From positions 44,558 through 108,557 of the forward strand of contig NZ_LJYG01000062.1 in NCBI RefSeq assembly GCF_001440035.1: a stretch of DNA of 64,000 bases. Reading direction: 5' to 3'. The position numbers were made by a program, and so were the translations under genes. Numbering within the stretch: position 1 is the stretch's first letter; every line of letters starts with the position of its first letter. Under the pieces are notes generated by a model. The model saw nothing but the letters and a program-made list of their open reading frames with translations, made no database searches and was not told where the DNA came from. The stretch is from Bradyrhizobium manausense. GTDB lineage: Bacteria; Pseudomonadota; Alphaproteobacteria; Rhizobiales; Xanthobacteraceae. Shown here piece by piece: positions 7,204 through 16,421 of the stretch.

Positions 7204-8871
7204 GTGTGCGGCTTTGTCGGACTTTTCGAATTTAAGGAATCGCTGGAATTTGCGCGCGCCCGCGCCCTCGATATGGCCAAGACCATCCGACATCGGGGCC
7301 CAGACTGGAGTGGAGTTTACGTAAACGATCGCGCGGTGCTTGCTCACGAGCGACTTTCAATCGTCGATATCGACCACGGCGCGCAGCCCCTCATCGATTC
7401 AAGTGCCCGCCGCGTGCTCGCCGTGAATGGGGAGATCTACAACCACCTCGCGTTGCGTCAAGAGCTGAAGCGCACCCACCCGTGGACGACGAATTCAGAT
7501 TGCGAAATCATTCTGTACCTATACGACGAATATGGGCCTGCCGTATGCAAAATGTTAAGTGGCATCTTCGCGTTTGCATTGTTTGACGAAAGGCAGAATG
7601 AATTTTTCATTGCCCGAGATCATCTGGGCATTGTTCCTCTCTATATAGGATGGGGCATCGACGGCACGAGCTACGTCGCAAGCGAAATGAAGGCGCTGGA
7701 TGACGTATGCGAAACGATCCAAGAGTTCCCACCGGGCCACTATTACACAAGTCGCGATAGACAGTTCGTGAAGTGGTACGATCCCGAGTGGGCACACACG
7801 GTCCCCGCGCGAAAGGTCTCTTTACCGGCCCTGCGAGCGGCTCTTGACTCCGCAGTCAAACAGCAGCTGATGTGCGATGTCCCGTATGGCGTGCTCATAT
7901 CAGGTGGCTTGGATTCGTCGCTAATCGCCGCAATCGTCGCGCAGCATCGCTTCAAGAGAATTGAAACGGGAGAAGTCGAGGAGGCATGGTGGCCGCGGCT
8001 CCACTCGTTCTCGGTCGGCCTCGAAGGGGCTCCGGACATGCAGTATGCACGGAAGGTGGCGGCGCACATTGGTACCGTGCATCACGAGATCATCTTCACG
8101 ATCGAGGAGGGCCTCGATGCCCTCAAGGACGTTATCCGCCATCTCGAAACCTTTGATGTCACATCGATCCGCGCGGCCACTCCGATGTACCTGATGGCCC
8201 GCAGGATAAAATCGATGGGAATCAAGATGGTCCTCTCGGGGGAAGGCGCCGACGAAGTGTTCGGAGGGTACCTGTATTTTCACATGGCCCCGACCGCCGA
8301 GGAGTTCCACCAGGAAACGGTACGCAAGCTATTCGCGCTCAGCAAATATGATTGTTGTCGCGCCAACAAGGCCACGGCAGCGTGGGGGGTGGAGACACGC
8401 GTACCGTTCCTGGATAAGGATTTTCTGGATTACGCAATGTCCATAGACCCCGCCGACAAGATGTGTCCGGGCAAAAGAATTGAAAAGTACATACTGCGGG
8501 AGGCATTTCGGGATCTCCTCCCGGAAGACGTCCTGTGGCGCCAGAAGGAGCAGTTCTCGGACGGAGTCGGGTACAACTGGATTGATTGCCTGAAGCAACA
8601 GGCGGCGCAAACAGTCACCGATGAGATGCTGGCCCAGGCCGCGGATCGCTTTCCGAAGCAAACGCCGACCTCGAAGGAGGGATATCTCTATAGAATGATC
8701 TTTGACAGCATCTTCAAGAACCCGACGGCTTGTTTGACTGTACCTGTCGGGCCGTCCATTGCGTGTTCGAGCCCCGCTGCGTTCCGCTGGTCGCAGGAAT
8801 TCACAAAGATGGATGATCCATCCGGCAGAGCCGTCAAGGGGATCCACGTGTGTGCCATCGATGCCATCTGA
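7204..8871 (+). CDS. asnB: Asparagine synthetase B (glutamine-hydrolysing)
   Basis: The gene starts with GTG followed directly by the codon for Cys2, the glutaminase nucleophile ('MCGFVGLF'); AGGAC lies just upstream. Domain 1 is the class II glutamine amidotransferase ('RHRGPDWSG', 'LAHERLSIVD', 'VNGEIYNH'). Domain 2 is the ATP-pyrophosphatase synthetase with the PP-loop 'SGGLDSS' and 'VLSGEGADEVFGGY'. Length (555) and the C-terminal blocks ('RQKEQFSDGVGY', 'KMDDPSGRAV') match E. coli AsnB throughout, so it should make asparagine from aspartate, glutamine and ATP rather than be a remote amidotransferase of exopolysaccharide clusters. It sits next to an asparagine-coded adenylation domain and likely supplies its substrate. 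Confidence 0.93.
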   Translation: MCGFVGLFEFKESLEFARARALDMAKTIRHRGPDWSGVYVNDRAVLAHERLSIVDIDHGAQPLIDSSARRVLAVNGEIYNHLALRQELKRTHPWTTNSDCEIILYLYDEYGPAVCKMLSGIFAFALFDERQNEFFIARDHLGIVPLYIGWGIDGTSYVASEMKALDDVCETIQEFPPGHYYTSRDRQFVKWYDPEWAHTVPARKVSLPALRAALDSAVKQQLMCDVPYGVLISGGLDSSLIAAIVAQHRFKRIETGEVEEAWWPRLHSFSVGLEGAPDMQYARKVAAHIGTVHHEIIFTIEEGLDALKDVIRHLETFDVTSIRAATPMYLMARRIKSMGIKMVLSGEGADEVFGGYLYFHMAPTAEEFHQETVRKLFALSKYDCCRANKATAAWGVETRVPFLDKDFLDYAMSIDPADKMCPGKRIEKYILREAFRDLLPEDVLWRQKEQFSDGVGYNWIDCLKQQAAQTVTDEMLAQAADRFPKQTPTSKEGYLYRMIFDSIFKNPTACLTVPVGPSIACSSPAAFRWSQEFTKMDDPSGRAVKGIHVCAIDAI

Positions 8872-8929
8872 GCAGCGCCAGAACGCGCAGCGATACTCTC
8901 GACAGATCACGGCAGGCGGTTAGCGGGAG

Positions 8930-9937
8930 TTACGAGGCCAACTCGGATCTGTGACGATCTGCCGCGAGTCCACGCTCGAGCCGCCACCATTTCACCAGTT
9001 CGGCAAGACCCTTTTCGAGCGACATGGACGCACGGAAGTCCAGTAACCGCTCCGCCTTCCCAGTTGAAGCGCACCAACGCGGCACAGGGCTGGCGCAACG
9101 CTCGCGAGCGAACTCTGGGGCCAGTCCGCGACGCCCCATTATCTCTACGAGCACCTCCGCGAGTTGCGTTAGGCTGGTCTCCGTACCGCTCCCCACGTTG
9201 AATACCTCGTCGGTGACATGAGCCTTGGCCGCAAGTATGTTGGCGCGGCCAACGTCACGTACGTGCACAAAATCCATCGTCTGCTGACCATCGCCGAAGA
9301 TGATAGGAGGCCATCCCGCCTCAATTCGCTCCATCCAACGAATCAGCATTTCAGTGTAGCGGCCGTGAATGCCCATTCGACTGCCATAGACGTTGAAGTA
9401 TCGGAGCGCGACGTAGTCCAGACCATACATCTCGTTATAGGCGCGCAACAATCCCTCGCTAAAAGCCTTCCCCGCACCATGAAGAGTACGGTTCCGGTAA
9501 GGCGCTTCACGCTCCGTGGTTGGCAGCTCCTCTGCCGAGCCGTACACGGAAGCTGAAGAGGCCGCTATGACCTTCTCGACGTCGTGCTTCACACAAAGCT
9601 CAAGCAGTTCGAACGTGCCAGTTACCATTACCTCCATGAAGAGGCGCGGCTCCGCAGCACAACGGGCATTGCGTAATGCGGCCTGGTGAAAGACTATGTC
9701 AGTCGACTTGGTCAACGCTGCCATCAGCTTGATATCACGCACGTCGCCATGTACCACCCGCACCGGTCCTCGAGTCAGCGCCCTTCGCAGGTTTTCCGGT
9801 CGACCCGTTAGCATGTTGTCGAGTGCCACGATCTCGATGCAGCCCTCCTCGCACAGCAGATCGACGATATGCGATCCGATGAAGCCGGAAGCGCCCGTGA
9901 CGAGAATGCGCTTGCCCTTCAGATCACTCAACGCCAC
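8930..9937 (-). CDS. NAD-dependent sugar epimerase/dehydratase family protein with altered catalytic tyrosine
   Basis: This is an extended short-chain dehydrogenase of 335 residues. 'VTGASGFIGSH' binds NAD near the N-terminus, and 'AASSASVYG', 'ALRYFNVYGSRM' and 'FVHVRDV' are the usual family blocks. The active-site Y-x3-K appears as 'LHGAGK': His153 replaces the catalytic tyrosine while Lys157 is kept. The DNA (CAT on the minus strand) is one base from TAT. Close relatives act as UDP-GlcNAc/GalNAc or uronate 4-epimerases. With the tyrosine gone, the enzyme may be inactive, slow, or specialised. It faces the asnB stop codon, 58 bp away, and is separated from wecC by 158 bp. Confidence 0.88.
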   Translation of the reverse strand: MALSDLKGKRILVTGASGFIGSHIVDLLCEEGCIEIVALDNMLTGRPENLRRALTRGPVRVVHGDVRDIKLMAALTKSTDIVFHQAALRNARCAAEPRLFMEVMVTGTFELLELCVKHDVEKVIAASSASVYGSAEELPTTEREAPYRNRTLHGAGKAFSEGLLRAYNEMYGLDYVALRYFNVYGSRMGIHGRYTEMLIRWMERIEAGWPPIIFGDGQQTMDFVHVRDVGRANILAAKAHVTDEVFNVGSGTETSLTQLAEVLVEIMGRRGLAPEFARERCASPVPRWCASTGKAERLLDFRASMSLEKGLAELVKWWRLERGLAADRHRSELAS

Positions 9938-10095
9938 TCTCCTTTAATCTGCAACTAGGCATCTAAACATCCTAAGCCGGAGGTATTCGCGACCCTCGCT
10001 TTGCAAGCCTTGGCGGTTTTCTCGATGATTACCAAGGTATCGGGACAAGCCATTGACATGAAGCGGGTCCATCTCGGTGATCAACATCGGAGGGA

Positions 10096-11358
10096 CTACG
10101 CCCTCATCGGCATATCCTGCCAGATGCCGCGCGTATCGATGACGTCGAGATGACGGCGTTCAGCTAAGGGGACCATCTTGAATTCATCGTGATCGACAAG
10201 AATGATGGCCACCTCACAGCTTCGTAGCGCTTCGTCGATACTCACAAAGCCGACCCGGCAATCAGCCAATTCCGGTGGCAAGCGTCGAAGATTTGGCTCG
10301 ACCACCTTTATGCGCGAACCATACTTTCCCGCTAGATGTAAAACTATTTCCAGCGCCGGGCTCTCGCGCAAGTCGTCGACATTGGCTTTGAAGGTCAAGC
10401 CACAGCAGGCGATGTTGGCGTAAGAATTCTCCTCGATCAGCGCCTCCGCACGCTCGATGACCGTGCGCGTCTTGGTCTTGTTCACTTCGCGGCTCATCCG
10501 CATGATACGCGCCAGATCGGGTGCAGAGTCGATTATGAACCAGGGGTCCACCGCAATGCAGTGCCCTCCCACGCCCGGGCCAGGCCGTAGCACGTTCACT
10601 CGCGGGTGGCGATTTGCAATGTCGATCACCTCCCACACGTTGATCTCCAACCTATCGCAAATCAACGAAAGCTCGTTTGCGAACGCGATGTTGGTGTCGC
10701 GGAAGGCATTTTCCGTTAGCTTCACCAGCTCAGCCGCCCGCGCCGTCGTGCCGACGCAAGCACCACGAACAAACATCTTATAGAAGCGTTGGGCGCGGCG
10801 TGTGCACGCCGGGGTGATGCCGCCAATGCAACGGTCATTGTTGGCAAGCTCGGTCAAGATGCGCCCCGGCAACACGCGCTCCGGACAATACGCGACGTAG
10901 ATCGCGCCGTTCTCCTTGCCGTTGGTGCCGATGTGCAGGTCTGGCCTCCGTTCACCAATCCGTTTTGCGATTGCTTCAGTCGTTCCGATCGGAGAGGTGG
11001 ACTCGAGGATTACTAGATTACCAGGTGTAAGTAGGTCGACGATGCTCTCGATGGCAGCATCCACGCTTGATAGATCCGGGCGATTTTCTCCGTCAATTGG
11101 CGTCGGCACTGCGATGATGAAAACATCGGCCGGTTGGGGCTTGCAGGAGGTCGCGAGCGCTCCACTCGAGACGACCTTCGAAACCAGCCCGTCCAAGTCG
11201 GGCTCAGCAATGTGGATCTTACCGGATCCGACGGTGTCCACGATGCGCTCGTTGGTATCAACTCCAACGACCCGTAAACCGCGGCTCGCGATCAGCGCAG
11301 CGGTCGGCAGTCCAATATAGCCGAGACCAAGAACTGCGACTTTGGCAAATTCAGGCAT
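10096..11358 (-). CDS. wecC: UDP-N-acetyl-D-mannosamine dehydrogenase
   Basis: This is a 420-residue UDP-glucose/GDP-mannose dehydrogenase-family enzyme that oxidises UDP-ManNAc to UDP-ManNAcA with NAD. 'VAVLGLGYIGLPTA' is the NAD-binding motif, 'AYCPERVLPG' a substrate segment, 'LVKLTENAFRDTNIAFANEL' holds the conserved Lys and Asn, and 'PGPGVGGHCIAVDPWF' carries the catalytic cysteine. The C-terminal domain ('CGLTFKANVDDLRESPA') is complete. The start overlaps the end of wecB by 8 bp, so the two are co-translated, and wecB makes its substrate. This points to ManNAcA in the cluster's polysaccharide. Confidence 0.93.
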   Translation of the reverse strand: MPEFAKVAVLGLGYIGLPTAALIASRGLRVVGVDTNERIVDTVGSGKIHIAEPDLDGLVSKVVSSGALATSCKPQPADVFIIAVPTPIDGENRPDLSSVDAAIESIVDLLTPGNLVILESTSPIGTTEAIAKRIGERRPDLHIGTNGKENGAIYVAYCPERVLPGRILTELANNDRCIGGITPACTRRAQRFYKMFVRGACVGTTARAAELVKLTENAFRDTNIAFANELSLICDRLEINVWEVIDIANRHPRVNVLRPGPGVGGHCIAVDPWFIIDSAPDLARIMRMSREVNKTKTRTVIERAEALIEENSYANIACCGLTFKANVDDLRESPALEIVLHLAGKYGSRIKVVEPNLRRLPPELADCRVGFVSIDEALRSCEVAIILVDHDEFKMVPLAERRHLDVIDTRGIWQDMPMRA

Positions 11359-12475
11359 CGAGTAGAACTTTCACGATTCGCTCGCTCGCATGGCCATCCC
11401 CGAATGGATTGTGAGAGCGCGCCATTGATGCATAAATTTCATCGTCATCCAGCAGACGGAATGTTTCGCCCACAATTCGCTCGTGGCTCGCGCCGACAAG
11501 GCGGGCGGTTCCTGCCTCAATGCCTTCCGGCCTCTCGGTCGTGTCACGCATGACGAGCACCGGCTTTCCGAACGTCGGCGCCTCTTCTTGCACGCCACCA
11601 GAATCGGTTAGGACGAGATATGACAGTGATAGCAGACTGACAAAGTCGGTGTATTCCTGAGGGGAAATGAGCACGACGCGCGGGTGATTGGAGAACCTGC
11701 TAACGAACACGTCCCTAACGTTTGGATTCGGGTGAACAGGCAGAACCACCGCAACATCCTCTCGTGCAAGGATTGTCTCCAATGCAGCTACGATGTTGAG
11801 AACTCCGCCTCCGAAATTCTCACGCCGATGACACGTGACCAGGATAATACGGCGGTTTCCGTGGCACTGCCTAATCTCGTTCCATCGCGCCGAAAGCGTG
11901 GGATCGCCTTCAACCCTGGCCTTCGCAAGGATCAGCGCATCAACGACAGTGTTGCCTGTCACATGAATCCGGTTTGTCGGGATATTCTCGGATCGCAAGG
12001 CCTGCGCGGCCCGCTCGGTCGGCGCAAAATGTTGGTCCGCAATCGAGCCAACAATTTTTCGGTTCACCTCCTCGGGCCATGGGGCGAAGATATCTCCACT
12101 TCTTAATCCAGCCTCGACATGCGAGACGGGAATTCTGTGGTAGTAAGCAGAAAGCGCTCCCGTCATCGCAGTCGCCGTATCGCCCTGAACGATGACCCTT
12201 GTGGGCCTGACTTTCTCGAGCATGTCCCCGATCTGAGCCAATAACCGGGCCGTGAGATGATCGAGGGTCTGGTTGCTTGTCATTATGTCCAGATCGAAAT
12301 CCGGTATGACTTCGGCCAACTTGAGAACCTGATCGAGCAACTGCCGGTGCTGAGCCGTCGCGCAGACGGTGATCGCGACGTCCTTTCTGTTTTCTGACTT
12401 CAGTCGATTGATCACTGGAAAGAGTTTGATCGCCTCCGGCCGGGTCCCCAGCAGGATCAGGAAATGCTTCTGCAT
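11351..12475 (-). CDS. wecB: UDP-N-acetylglucosamine 2-epimerase (non-hydrolysing)
   Basis: The 374-residue protein has the GT-B-like fold of bacterial non-hydrolysing epimerases. Recognisable blocks are 'LLGTRPEAIKLFPVI' at the N-terminus, 'VQGDTATAMTGALSAYYHRI', 'VSHVEAGLRSGDIFAPWPEE', 'HRRENFGG' and 'LTDSGGVQEEAPTFGKPVLV'. It interconverts UDP-GlcNAc and UDP-ManNAc. It is the middle gene of a tight set, one base after the WecG/TagA-type gene and 8 bp overlapping wecC. The order suggests a dedicated ManNAc / ManNAcA branch feeding a single polysaccharide. Confidence 0.93.
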   Translation of the reverse strand: MQKHFLILLGTRPEAIKLFPVINRLKSENRKDVAITVCATAQHRQLLDQVLKLAEVIPDFDLDIMTSNQTLDHLTARLLAQIGDMLEKVRPTRVIVQGDTATAMTGALSAYYHRIPVSHVEAGLRSGDIFAPWPEEVNRKIVGSIADQHFAPTERAAQALRSENIPTNRIHVTGNTVVDALILAKARVEGDPTLSARWNEIRQCHGNRRIILVTCHRRENFGGGVLNIVAALETILAREDVAVVLPVHPNPNVRDVFVSRFSNHPRVVLISPQEYTDFVSLLSLSYLVLTDSGGVQEEAPTFGKPVLVMRDTTERPEGIEAGTARLVGASHERIVGETFRLLDDDEIYASMARSHNPFGDGHASERIVKVLLDA

Positions 12476-12476
12476 C

Positions 12477-13250
12477 TCATCCTCCGACTTGGCTGGGCGG
12501 GAGTGCTCCTTGTACGCTCGATCGCATGATCATCGCCTGCGCTAGCATGGCCGCAAACAGAGTATTGGTCCTTGCGTAACGCCACCACATGCGCCGGGGC
12601 TCCTGATAGATCCGATACAGCCACTCAAGGCCGAGCTGCTGGATGAGAACCGGTGCTCGTCGTACCACGCCGGAAAGAATATCAAACGCGCCACCGACCC
12701 CCATAATGTAGGGTACGCCGAGTTCGTCGCGGTGAGCCGCGAGAAATCGCTCTTTGCGCGGCGTGGGCATTCCAATAAAAAGGCAGTCGGCCCCGCTCGA
12801 TCGGATCTTTCGGACAATCTCGCGCTCTTCGCGATCATCGAAGTAGCCATCCGTCCAACCGGCGAAGACGAGGGCAGGATGCTTGTCGCGGACGCGACGA
12901 ACGGCCTGATCGAGCACGGCGGGAGTGGCTCCCAAGAAATATGGTCTGAAACCATCCTCAGCACAGACCTTCAGCAATTCGCAAAGGAGGTCCACGCCAG
13001 CCACGCGCGAGGTGACCGGAAGCCCAAGTGCTCGCGCGGCCCAGACGATTCCCATGCCGTCGATGCCGACGATGTCGCTGCTGGCCACATCCGCGGCGAG
13101 CACTGCATCGGAGCGCATGTTGACGAACTTGGCGACGTTCAGTGCGACGTGCTGCAGTCGCTTTCGTGTCCGCATGGCTTGACGCCCAAGTTCAACGGTC
13201 TCGTCCATCGTGAGAATATCAATGGGGCAATCCAGAAAAGATGCACGCAT
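12477..13250 (-). CDS. WecG/TagA/CpsF-family glycosyltransferase (GT26)
   Basis: I choose ATG at 13250 with an AGGGG just upstream; a TTG ten codons earlier would add a run unlike the family. The product (about 257 residues) has the GT26 signatures: 'VALNVAKFVNMRSDAVLAAD', 'IVGIDGMGIVWAARALG', 'VAGVDLLCELL', 'YFLGA', 'GWTDGYF', 'CLFIGMPTPRKERF', 'MGVGGAFDILSG' and the C-terminal 'QLGLEWLYRIYQEPRRM'. Known members move ManNAc or ManNAcA onto a lipid-linked GlcNAc. With wecB and wecC directly downstream, transfer of ManNAc(A) to the repeat unit is the natural reading. The C-terminal helical tail usually mediates membrane contact. Confidence 0.9.
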   Translation of the reverse strand: MRASFLDCPIDILTMDETVELGRQAMRTRKRLQHVALNVAKFVNMRSDAVLAADVASSDIVGIDGMGIVWAARALGLPVTSRVAGVDLLCELLKVCAEDGFRPYFLGATPAVLDQAVRRVRDKHPALVFAGWTDGYFDDREEREIVRKIRSSGADCLFIGMPTPRKERFLAAHRDELGVPYIMGVGGAFDILSGVVRRAPVLIQQLGLEWLYRIYQEPRRMWWRYARTNTLFAAMLAQAMIMRSSVQGALPPSQVGG

Positions 13251-13371
13251 GGGAACCCCTAATCCGACCGACCTAATCAAAACATTATAGATTTAAATTT
13301 ATAATACATATAATGTCCAGCACAATTTAATATGCGAGCGATCTAAAATCAGCGAAAAAATGAGGCGACGA

Positions 13372-14325
13372 ATGGCCGAAAAAAAGCCGGATACAAGCGC
13401 CTGGAGTAGCGGCGCCACCCCGCCCAAGATTAAACCGACGGTCTCGGTCATTATTCCGCATTTAAATCAAGCTGAGGCGCTGGAGATTTGCCTCTGCAGC
13501 CTCGATCGCCAGCTGCTGGACCGCGACAAGTTTGAGGTCATTGTGGTCGATAACGGTTCCGCAACAGTTCCGATCGATGCCATTGTTAGGCACCCAGGCG
13601 CAACACTGCTCCGCGAGATCACCCCGGGCCCAGGACCTGCACGCAACACCGGCGTGGAATTGGCGAGAGGCGAAATCCTTGCATTCATCGACGCCGATTG
13701 CAGGGCAGACCCGAATTGGCTGAGCAGCATTGTCGACGCACTGACCGTGTCTCCGCCTGGCACGATCTTGGGAGGAGACGTTCGGATCTGGCACCCGGCA
13801 GAAACTGCCGTCAGCGCTATCGCCGCATATGAAAGCGTGTTTGCCTACCGGTTCAAACTATATATTGAACGGCACGGCTACTCCGGGACAGGCAACATGG
13901 CGGTCTTTCGTCGCGACTTCGAGCGCGTGGGCCGCTTCGCGGGAGTCGACGTTGCTGAAGACATGGAATGGGGACAGCGTGCGGTTTGCGCCGGCCTTCG
14001 TTTTCAATACACCCCAGGTATGATCGTCTATCACCCCGCACGCAATTCCCTGCGGGAATTGTACGCCAAATGGGATCGGCAAATTGCTCACTATCGAAAC
14101 ATGAGAGAACGAGATCCGGCATGGCGACTGCGCTGGATTGCACAGGCGCTGCTGGTATTAGCCTCCCCCGCATCGGGCGTCGTCACCATCATGATGAGCG
14201 ACCGTCTCGCGGGTGGCGCGGCCCGCCTCAAGGCGACCGCCGTTCTCTGCGCGGTGAGAACGCATCGCGCCATTGCGATGTTTGCACATCTGCGCAGCAG
14301 ACGGTCTGTGATTTGGAACCGCTAG
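13372..14325 (+). CDS. Glycosyltransferase family 2
   Basis: The start at ATG 13372 has GAGG six bases upstream; an ATG four codons earlier has no ribosome site. The N-terminus begins with 'VSVIIPHLNQAEALEICLCS', and 'AFIDADCRADPNWL' carries the DxD-type metal site. 'GTGNMAVFRRDFERVGRF' and 'AEDMEWGQRAVCAG' form the acceptor side with the ED motif. A C-terminal hydrophobic region ('IAQALLVLASPASGVVTIMM') suggests membrane contact. It lies alone on the plus strand behind an AT-rich gap that probably holds its promoter and that of the wecGBC operon. Its last four bases overlap the end of the convergent gene. The sugar is unknown. Confidence 0.88.
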   Translation: MAEKKPDTSAWSSGATPPKIKPTVSVIIPHLNQAEALEICLCSLDRQLLDRDKFEVIVVDNGSATVPIDAIVRHPGATLLREITPGPGPARNTGVELARGEILAFIDADCRADPNWLSSIVDALTVSPPGTILGGDVRIWHPAETAVSAIAAYESVFAYRFKLYIERHGYSGTGNMAVFRRDFERVGRFAGVDVAEDMEWGQRAVCAGLRFQYTPGMIVYHPARNSLRELYAKWDRQIAHYRNMRERDPAWRLRWIAQALLVLASPASGVVTIMMSDRLAGGAARLKATAVLCAVRTHRAIAMFAHLRSRRSVIWNR

Positions 14326-15515
14326 ATCGTATCTCGTTCCACGGAGATATCGCTAAACGCCTGATCATGCGTAAGCTCGCGCATGTCGACACGTTGACCA
14401 AACGACCACAAGATCCAGCCAAGTTCGTAGCTGCGACATTCGAGGCGGAGCCGCACATCCAAATTGTCGATCAACCCCGTCTCGCGTCCCAAGTAGGCGT
14501 TCTTCAACGCGCGACACATCCTCGGAATCCTACTTGTGTATTCCCGCGCGCGAACGTGCGAGCGCACCGTCAATCCGAGTTTGGGCACAAGCATGGAGCG
14601 GCCGAGCTGATTCTGCCCGAGACCCCATTTGAAGCCGTTCGCTAGTGCCTCTCGTGCGCCTCGCACGTTGTGGCGCTCCGCCAATTCCAACAGCGCGGGG
14701 CCCATGCCAAATTGATGAACGGAATAGATTTCGTAGAAGTCGAGTACGCGGCCAGTCGTCGCATCGAAGAACCAGGGCCATTCGCCTTGGGGCCCCTGGA
14801 GGGCGATCAGCTTGCGTACGCACTTGTCGGCCAAATGAATGGCATAGCCATCTCTGACGAAATCTCCGTATTCATAGCAGCCCATGGCGAGATAAATCTG
14901 TGTCGCGAACGAAGCGAAGCGCCGCCGAAAGCCGAATGGCGTGTCAAAAAATAATCCTGATTCGCTCCGAAAGCGATGGCTGAGGAAACGGAACAGCGGA
15001 TCGGCAAATACAGCCCACTCGTTCTCACCAGCTCGCGTTTGCGCTACCACCCCTATCAGCAGCATTCCCAAATCTTGGGCCCGGAAGCTCTTCCAGCGCG
15101 TCTGATCGGTCAAGATCGCTCTCACCTTCCGCTTCACCGGCTCAGGTAGCGCGAATCCGAGCTCGGCCGCAGCCCAAAGTGCCATGCCAAAAGCATATTT
15201 CGCAACCGGAAGCCGAGTGAGCTCATCGACGTTCCGATCGAATATTTGTGCCAGATCGATATCGTCCGGAATGTCCCGTACGCGCGACATGCCAAGGAGG
15301 ACGTTGAGCGTGTAAAACACGTCGCTGTGCGGGAGAGACTCATTCGGCGAAGCACGTCCATCGAGATGATAGATGTGAGACCATCTGCCCTTCTCGGAGA
15401 TCCAGCATTGTCGTAGACCCCTGAGAGCATAATCAATCATGGGCGCGTTGCGCGAGACCGGTCTGTTGACCAGGTGTCTCAAGGGGGTGACGCAGCCGTT
15501 CTGAATTCTTTCCAC
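14322..15515 (-). CDS. Uncharacterised alpha-helical protein of a polysaccharide cluster
   Basis: I do not recognise a named family. The 397-residue protein is soluble by inspection, rich in aromatic residues and in repeated helix pairs ('GLRQCWISEKGRWSHIYHLD', 'LALQGPQGEWPWFFD'-like segments, 'YSVHQFGMGPALLELAERH'). This spacing of W/G-rich turns between helices resembles (alpha/alpha)6-barrel proteins such as glycoside hydrolases, lyases and epimerases of sugars, and a catalytic role on a glycan is possible. It is the last gene before the rfbDA pair on the same strand, with 24 bp between its start and the rfbA stop, so it is likely cotranscribed. The function is open. Confidence 0.7.
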   Translation of the reverse strand: MERIQNGCVTPLRHLVNRPVSRNAPMIDYALRGLRQCWISEKGRWSHIYHLDGRASPNESLPHSDVFYTLNVLLGMSRVRDIPDDIDLAQIFDRNVDELTRLPVAKYAFGMALWAAAELGFALPEPVKRKVRAILTDQTRWKSFRAQDLGMLLIGVVAQTRAGENEWAVFADPLFRFLSHRFRSESGLFFDTPFGFRRRFASFATQIYLAMGCYEYGDFVRDGYAIHLADKCVRKLIALQGPQGEWPWFFDATTGRVLDFYEIYSVHQFGMGPALLELAERHNVRGAREALANGFKWGLGQNQLGRSMLVPKLGLTVRSHVRAREYTSRIPRMCRALKNAYLGRETGLIDNLDVRLRLECRSYELGWILWSFGQRVDMRELTHDQAFSDISVERDTI

Positions 15516-15539
15516 CGGACCAACATTCCTTGTGTTAAG

Positions 15540-16421
15540 TTAGGATAGGCCGTGGACGCTCACCAGTTCGGTGAGGTACTTGCCGTAGCCACTCTTTTCC
15601 AGCGGAGCAGCCAGTGTCATGAGCTCGTTCCGGTCGATGAAACCTTGTCTGAACGCCACTTCTTCCGGGCAGCCCACCTTCATTCCCTGTCGATGCTCCA
15701 GCGTCTGCACAAAGCCGGCGGCTTCAGTGAGCGACTCGACAGTCCCAGTGTCTAGCCAGGCAAAGCCTCGCCCCATGCGCTCCACGTGAAGTGCGCCAGC
15801 CGCAAGATAGCGCATCTGCAGATCGGTTATTTCGAGCTCTCCACGCACCGAGGGCTCTATCCGTCGGGCGTACTGCGCGACCCGGCTGTCGAAGAAATAA
15901 AGTCCCGTAATCGCCCAATTCGAAACAGGCCGTTTGGGCTTCTCCTCAATCCGCACCGGGCGATCCGCTTCATCAAATGTCACGACCCCGTACCGCTCCG
16001 GATCTCGGACATGGTACGCGAAGACGGTTGCTCCTTGCTCCCGTTCCGCGGCCCTAGCGAGCAGCTGGGTGAGACTATTTCCGAAAAAGATGTTGTCTCC
16101 GAGAATCATCGCTACACGATCGCTTCCGATGAAGTCGGCGCCCACGATAAAGGCGTCGGCAAGGCCGGCCGGCCGGGGCTGCTCCGCGTAGCTGAGCTGA
16201 ATGCCCCATTGTCGACCGCTGCCCAGCAGCCGCTCGAATTGGGGACGATCGGACGGTGTGGTGATCAGCAAGATATCCCTAATGCCCGCCAACATCAAAG
16301 TTGATAGCGGGTAGTAGATCATCGGCTTATCATAAACCGGGAGCAACTGTTTGCTGACCACCCGTGTGATCGGATACAGCCGCGTTCCGCTGCCTCCAGC
16401 TAGAACAATTCCTTTCAGCAT
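15540..16421 (-). CDS. rfbA: Glucose-1-phosphate thymidylyltransferase
   Basis: Translation starts at ATG 16421 with GGAGAAG just upstream, giving 293 residues, the normal RmlA length; the open frame continues about 100 codons further but that part is unrelated. '[20 protein letters not shown]' is the nucleotide-binding loop; '[20 protein letters not shown]', 'LGDNIFFG', 'YGVVTFDE', '[20 protein letters not shown]' and '[11 protein letters not shown]' follow. It makes dTDP-glucose, the first step of dTDP-L-rhamnose synthesis. Its first 92 bp lie inside the 3' end of rfbD in another frame. rfbB and rfbC are not found intact in this window. Confidence 0.94.
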   Translation of the reverse strand: MLKGIVLAGGSGTRLYPITRVVSKQLLPVYDKPMIYYPLSTLMLAGIRDILLITTPSDRPQFERLLGSGRQWGIQLSYAEQPRPAGLADAFIVGADFIGSDRVAMILGDNIFFGNSLTQLLARAAEREQGATVFAYHVRDPERYGVVTFDEADRPVRIEEKPKRPVSNWAITGLYFFDSRVAQYARRIEPSVRGELEITDLQMRYLAAGALHVERMGRGFAWLDTGTVESLTEAAGFVQTLEHRQGMKVGCPEEVAFRQGFIDRNELMTLAAPLEKSGYGKYLTELVSVHGLS

